From positions 91,076 through 155,075 of the forward strand of contig CAJNOI010000196.1 of assembly GCA_905250115.1 (NCBI GenBank): 64,000 bases of DNA, written 5' to 3'. Both the position numbers and the translations under genes were made by a program. The notes under the pieces were generated by a model. That model saw only the letters and a program-made list of their open reading frames with translations, did no database searches and was not told where the DNA came from. Of the stretch, positions 62,567-64,000 are shown piece by piece (position 1 is the first letter of the stretch; each line of letters opens with the position of its first letter). Source of the stretch: Adineta steineri (lineage: Eukaryota > Rotifera > Eurotatoria > Adinetida > Adinetidae).

Positions 62567-64000
62567 ATGCATCGTTTTACCGATATTGAATCAACTTCAA
62601 AACAACTACTACCTATCTACAGCTACTTGACTCATGAACTGGTGTCTCTAACAAAAGCACTTGAACCGATCTCCACGACAATTGATCAACTGGATCGTTT
62701 TAGTAAAATTGCGAAAAACGAATGTCATTTTCCTTCCAAACATGGACTTACTCGTGATGAGTCAGCTGCTATTTATCTTTATACAATGGATTTGGGAGAG
62801 AATAGCTTCTATCAAGTGATTAATCGTGCACTGCGTGCCGAAGATCGATCGTTATTAAAACCATGGTTTGCTTATCTTAAACTACTCGATGTAGCCATAC
62901 AAAAGTTACCAACTGTTCGAAAGAATCTATGGCGTGGTGTTCCGATAGATATAACGACAAACTTTAAGAAAGGAGACGAATTTACTTGGTGGGCTATGAA
63001 TTCATGTTCAACTTCTGATAATATTATCAAGAATCTTCTTGGACCCAATTCAACATTATTTTTAATTGAGGCAAAAAATGGAAAAGATATTTCGAGCTAT
63101 GCCAATTGTCCAAATGAAAATGAAGTCATTCTTTGTTCAGGTACACGATTTCGTGTTGTTAGTTATCCTCTAGAACAACCACTGATGCATTTGATTCATT
63201 TGCAAGAAATTACTGATGACGAAGAAGAATCATTATCAATAGCTTTTAAAACTATGACAACGACACTCACACCAACCACTGCATCTACTCATACACCGAC
63301 GAATGTTCAAATTTCACTGATACTTATTCATACTGATCGATGGGGTAACAGATACGAAGGAGAAATGAAAGACGGAAAAAAACATGGTAAAGGTCATATG
63401 GATTTTGCAAATGGTGATAAATATACAGGTGATTATATCGAAGACAACATAACAGGACAAGGTGTCTACAATTACGCTAATGGTGCTCGATACGAGGGAC
63501 AATGGAAAGATAATAAGAAGCATGGAAAAGGTCAAATGGATTTTGACAGTAGCATAAAATATATAGGTGATTGGATCGAAGACAATAGAGTAGGTCAAGG
63601 TGTCTACCTTTGTCCTAATGGTGATCGATACGAGTTAAGATATTCATAAATCATTCATCCATCTGTTGCAAATAGCTGAATATTACAACAATATCGATAC
63701 TATGCGATAAATGAATAATTACAGGGACAATTCAAAGACAACAAGGAGCATGGAAAGGGTCAAGCGGATTTTTTAAATGGTGATAAATACACAGGTGATT
63801 GGATCAATAGCGACAGAACAGGTCAAGGTCTCTACATTTTTGCTAATGGTGATCGATACGAGGGCCAATGGAAAGATAACAAAAGGCATGGAAAAGGTAA
63901 TATGGATTTTGCTAGTGGCACGAAATACACAGGCGATTATATCGACAACAAGAGAGCAGGTCAAGGTGTCTGCATTTATGCTAATGGTGATCGGTACGAG
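62567..64000 (+). CDS. NAD:protein ADP-ribosyltransferase with C-terminal MORN repeats (runs off the window)
   Basis: An N-terminal domain of the arginine-type mono-ADP-ribosyltransferase class. The expected R-S-E catalytic triad is visible as R123 in LWRGV, S148-T149-S150 in NSCSTS, and E184-N-E186 in NENEVILCSGTRF. It would transfer ADP-ribose from NAD to arginine. A Thr-rich linker leads to MORN repeats (RYEGQWKDNKKHGKGQMDF) from about residue 260, modules that often bind membranes or partners. The uninterrupted frame ends with TAA at 63649, but repeats resume in the same frame at 63725 and continue to the window end. The 90 bases between start TTAAG and end TTACAG, like an intron whose GT donor has lost one G. 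It may be a sequence error, a recent mutation or a true shorter form. Confidence 0.8.

Overview
This is a eukaryotic, AT-rich nuclear fragment, most probably from a bdelloid rotifer of the Adineta/Rotaria kind. The signs are many genes cut by introns of roughly 50-80 bases with plain GT..AG borders, animal gene content (a Dbx homeobox gene, a protocadherin-like gene), single-exon B-box-like/propeller proteins, and an ADP-ribosyltransferase fused to MORN repeats at the right edge, a combination typical of bdelloids. Species assignment is inference; no ribosomal RNA or mitochondrial marker is present.

Layout, left to right. 1-3.4 kb: no gene seen. 3.4-4.9 kb (-): NIPA-type magnesium transporter. 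7.0-8.4 kb (-): proteasome alpha-6, sharing a 395-base divergent promoter region with the translocon-associated protein alpha gene at 8.7-10.3 kb (+). 10.9-11.9 kb (+): unknown single-exon gene. 12.4 and 14.5 kb (-): two small membrane-protein genes made by a tandem duplication of about 1 kb that carried flanking DNA with it. 16.0-19.8 kb (-): two-exon protocadherin-like gene whose intron holds a hAT-like miniature transposon with a perfect 8-base target duplication. 23.3-24.3 kb (-): unknown Ser/Arg-rich protein. 26.2 kb (+): 69-residue split gene. 26.7-28.0 kb (-): B-box-like/coiled-coil/propeller protein. 30.0-31.3 kb (+): secreted VWC-like plus Ig protein with Pro-Gln repeats. 34.6-35.6 kb (+): Gly/Tyr-rich secreted or surface-anchored protein. 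36.8-37.7 kb (-): unknown five-exon gene, divergent from G6PD (38.1-40.5 kb, +). 40.8-43.7 kb (+): V-ATPase subunit A, 15 exons. 44.4-44.8 kb (+): small secreted protein. 45.7-46.0 kb: foldback element. 47.9-49.8 kb (+): Dbx-class homeobox gene with an 11-base micro-exon and a tRNA-like unit in an intron. 51.4-61.4 kb (+): a 33-exon gene for a protein of about 2,538 residues joining cupredoxin-like modules, a chitobiase-C-terminal-like module and many fibronectin III modules; one intron holds one inverted-repeat element nested in another. 61.6-61.8 kb (-): small Tyr-rich protein. 62.6-64.0 kb (+): ADP-ribosyltransferase-MORN gene running off the window, with a damaged splice junction.

The genes do not form one pathway. 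Housekeeping genes (proteasome, translocon, pentose phosphate, V-ATPase) are mixed with developmental, adhesion and lineage-specific secreted genes. Exon structures were read by hand from GT/AG borders and phase. For most multi-exon genes with listed coordinates the exon lengths sum to a whole number of codons, which is the main support for the models. Intergenic stretches of 1-3.5 kb hold mainly simple repeats and old inverted-repeat elements.
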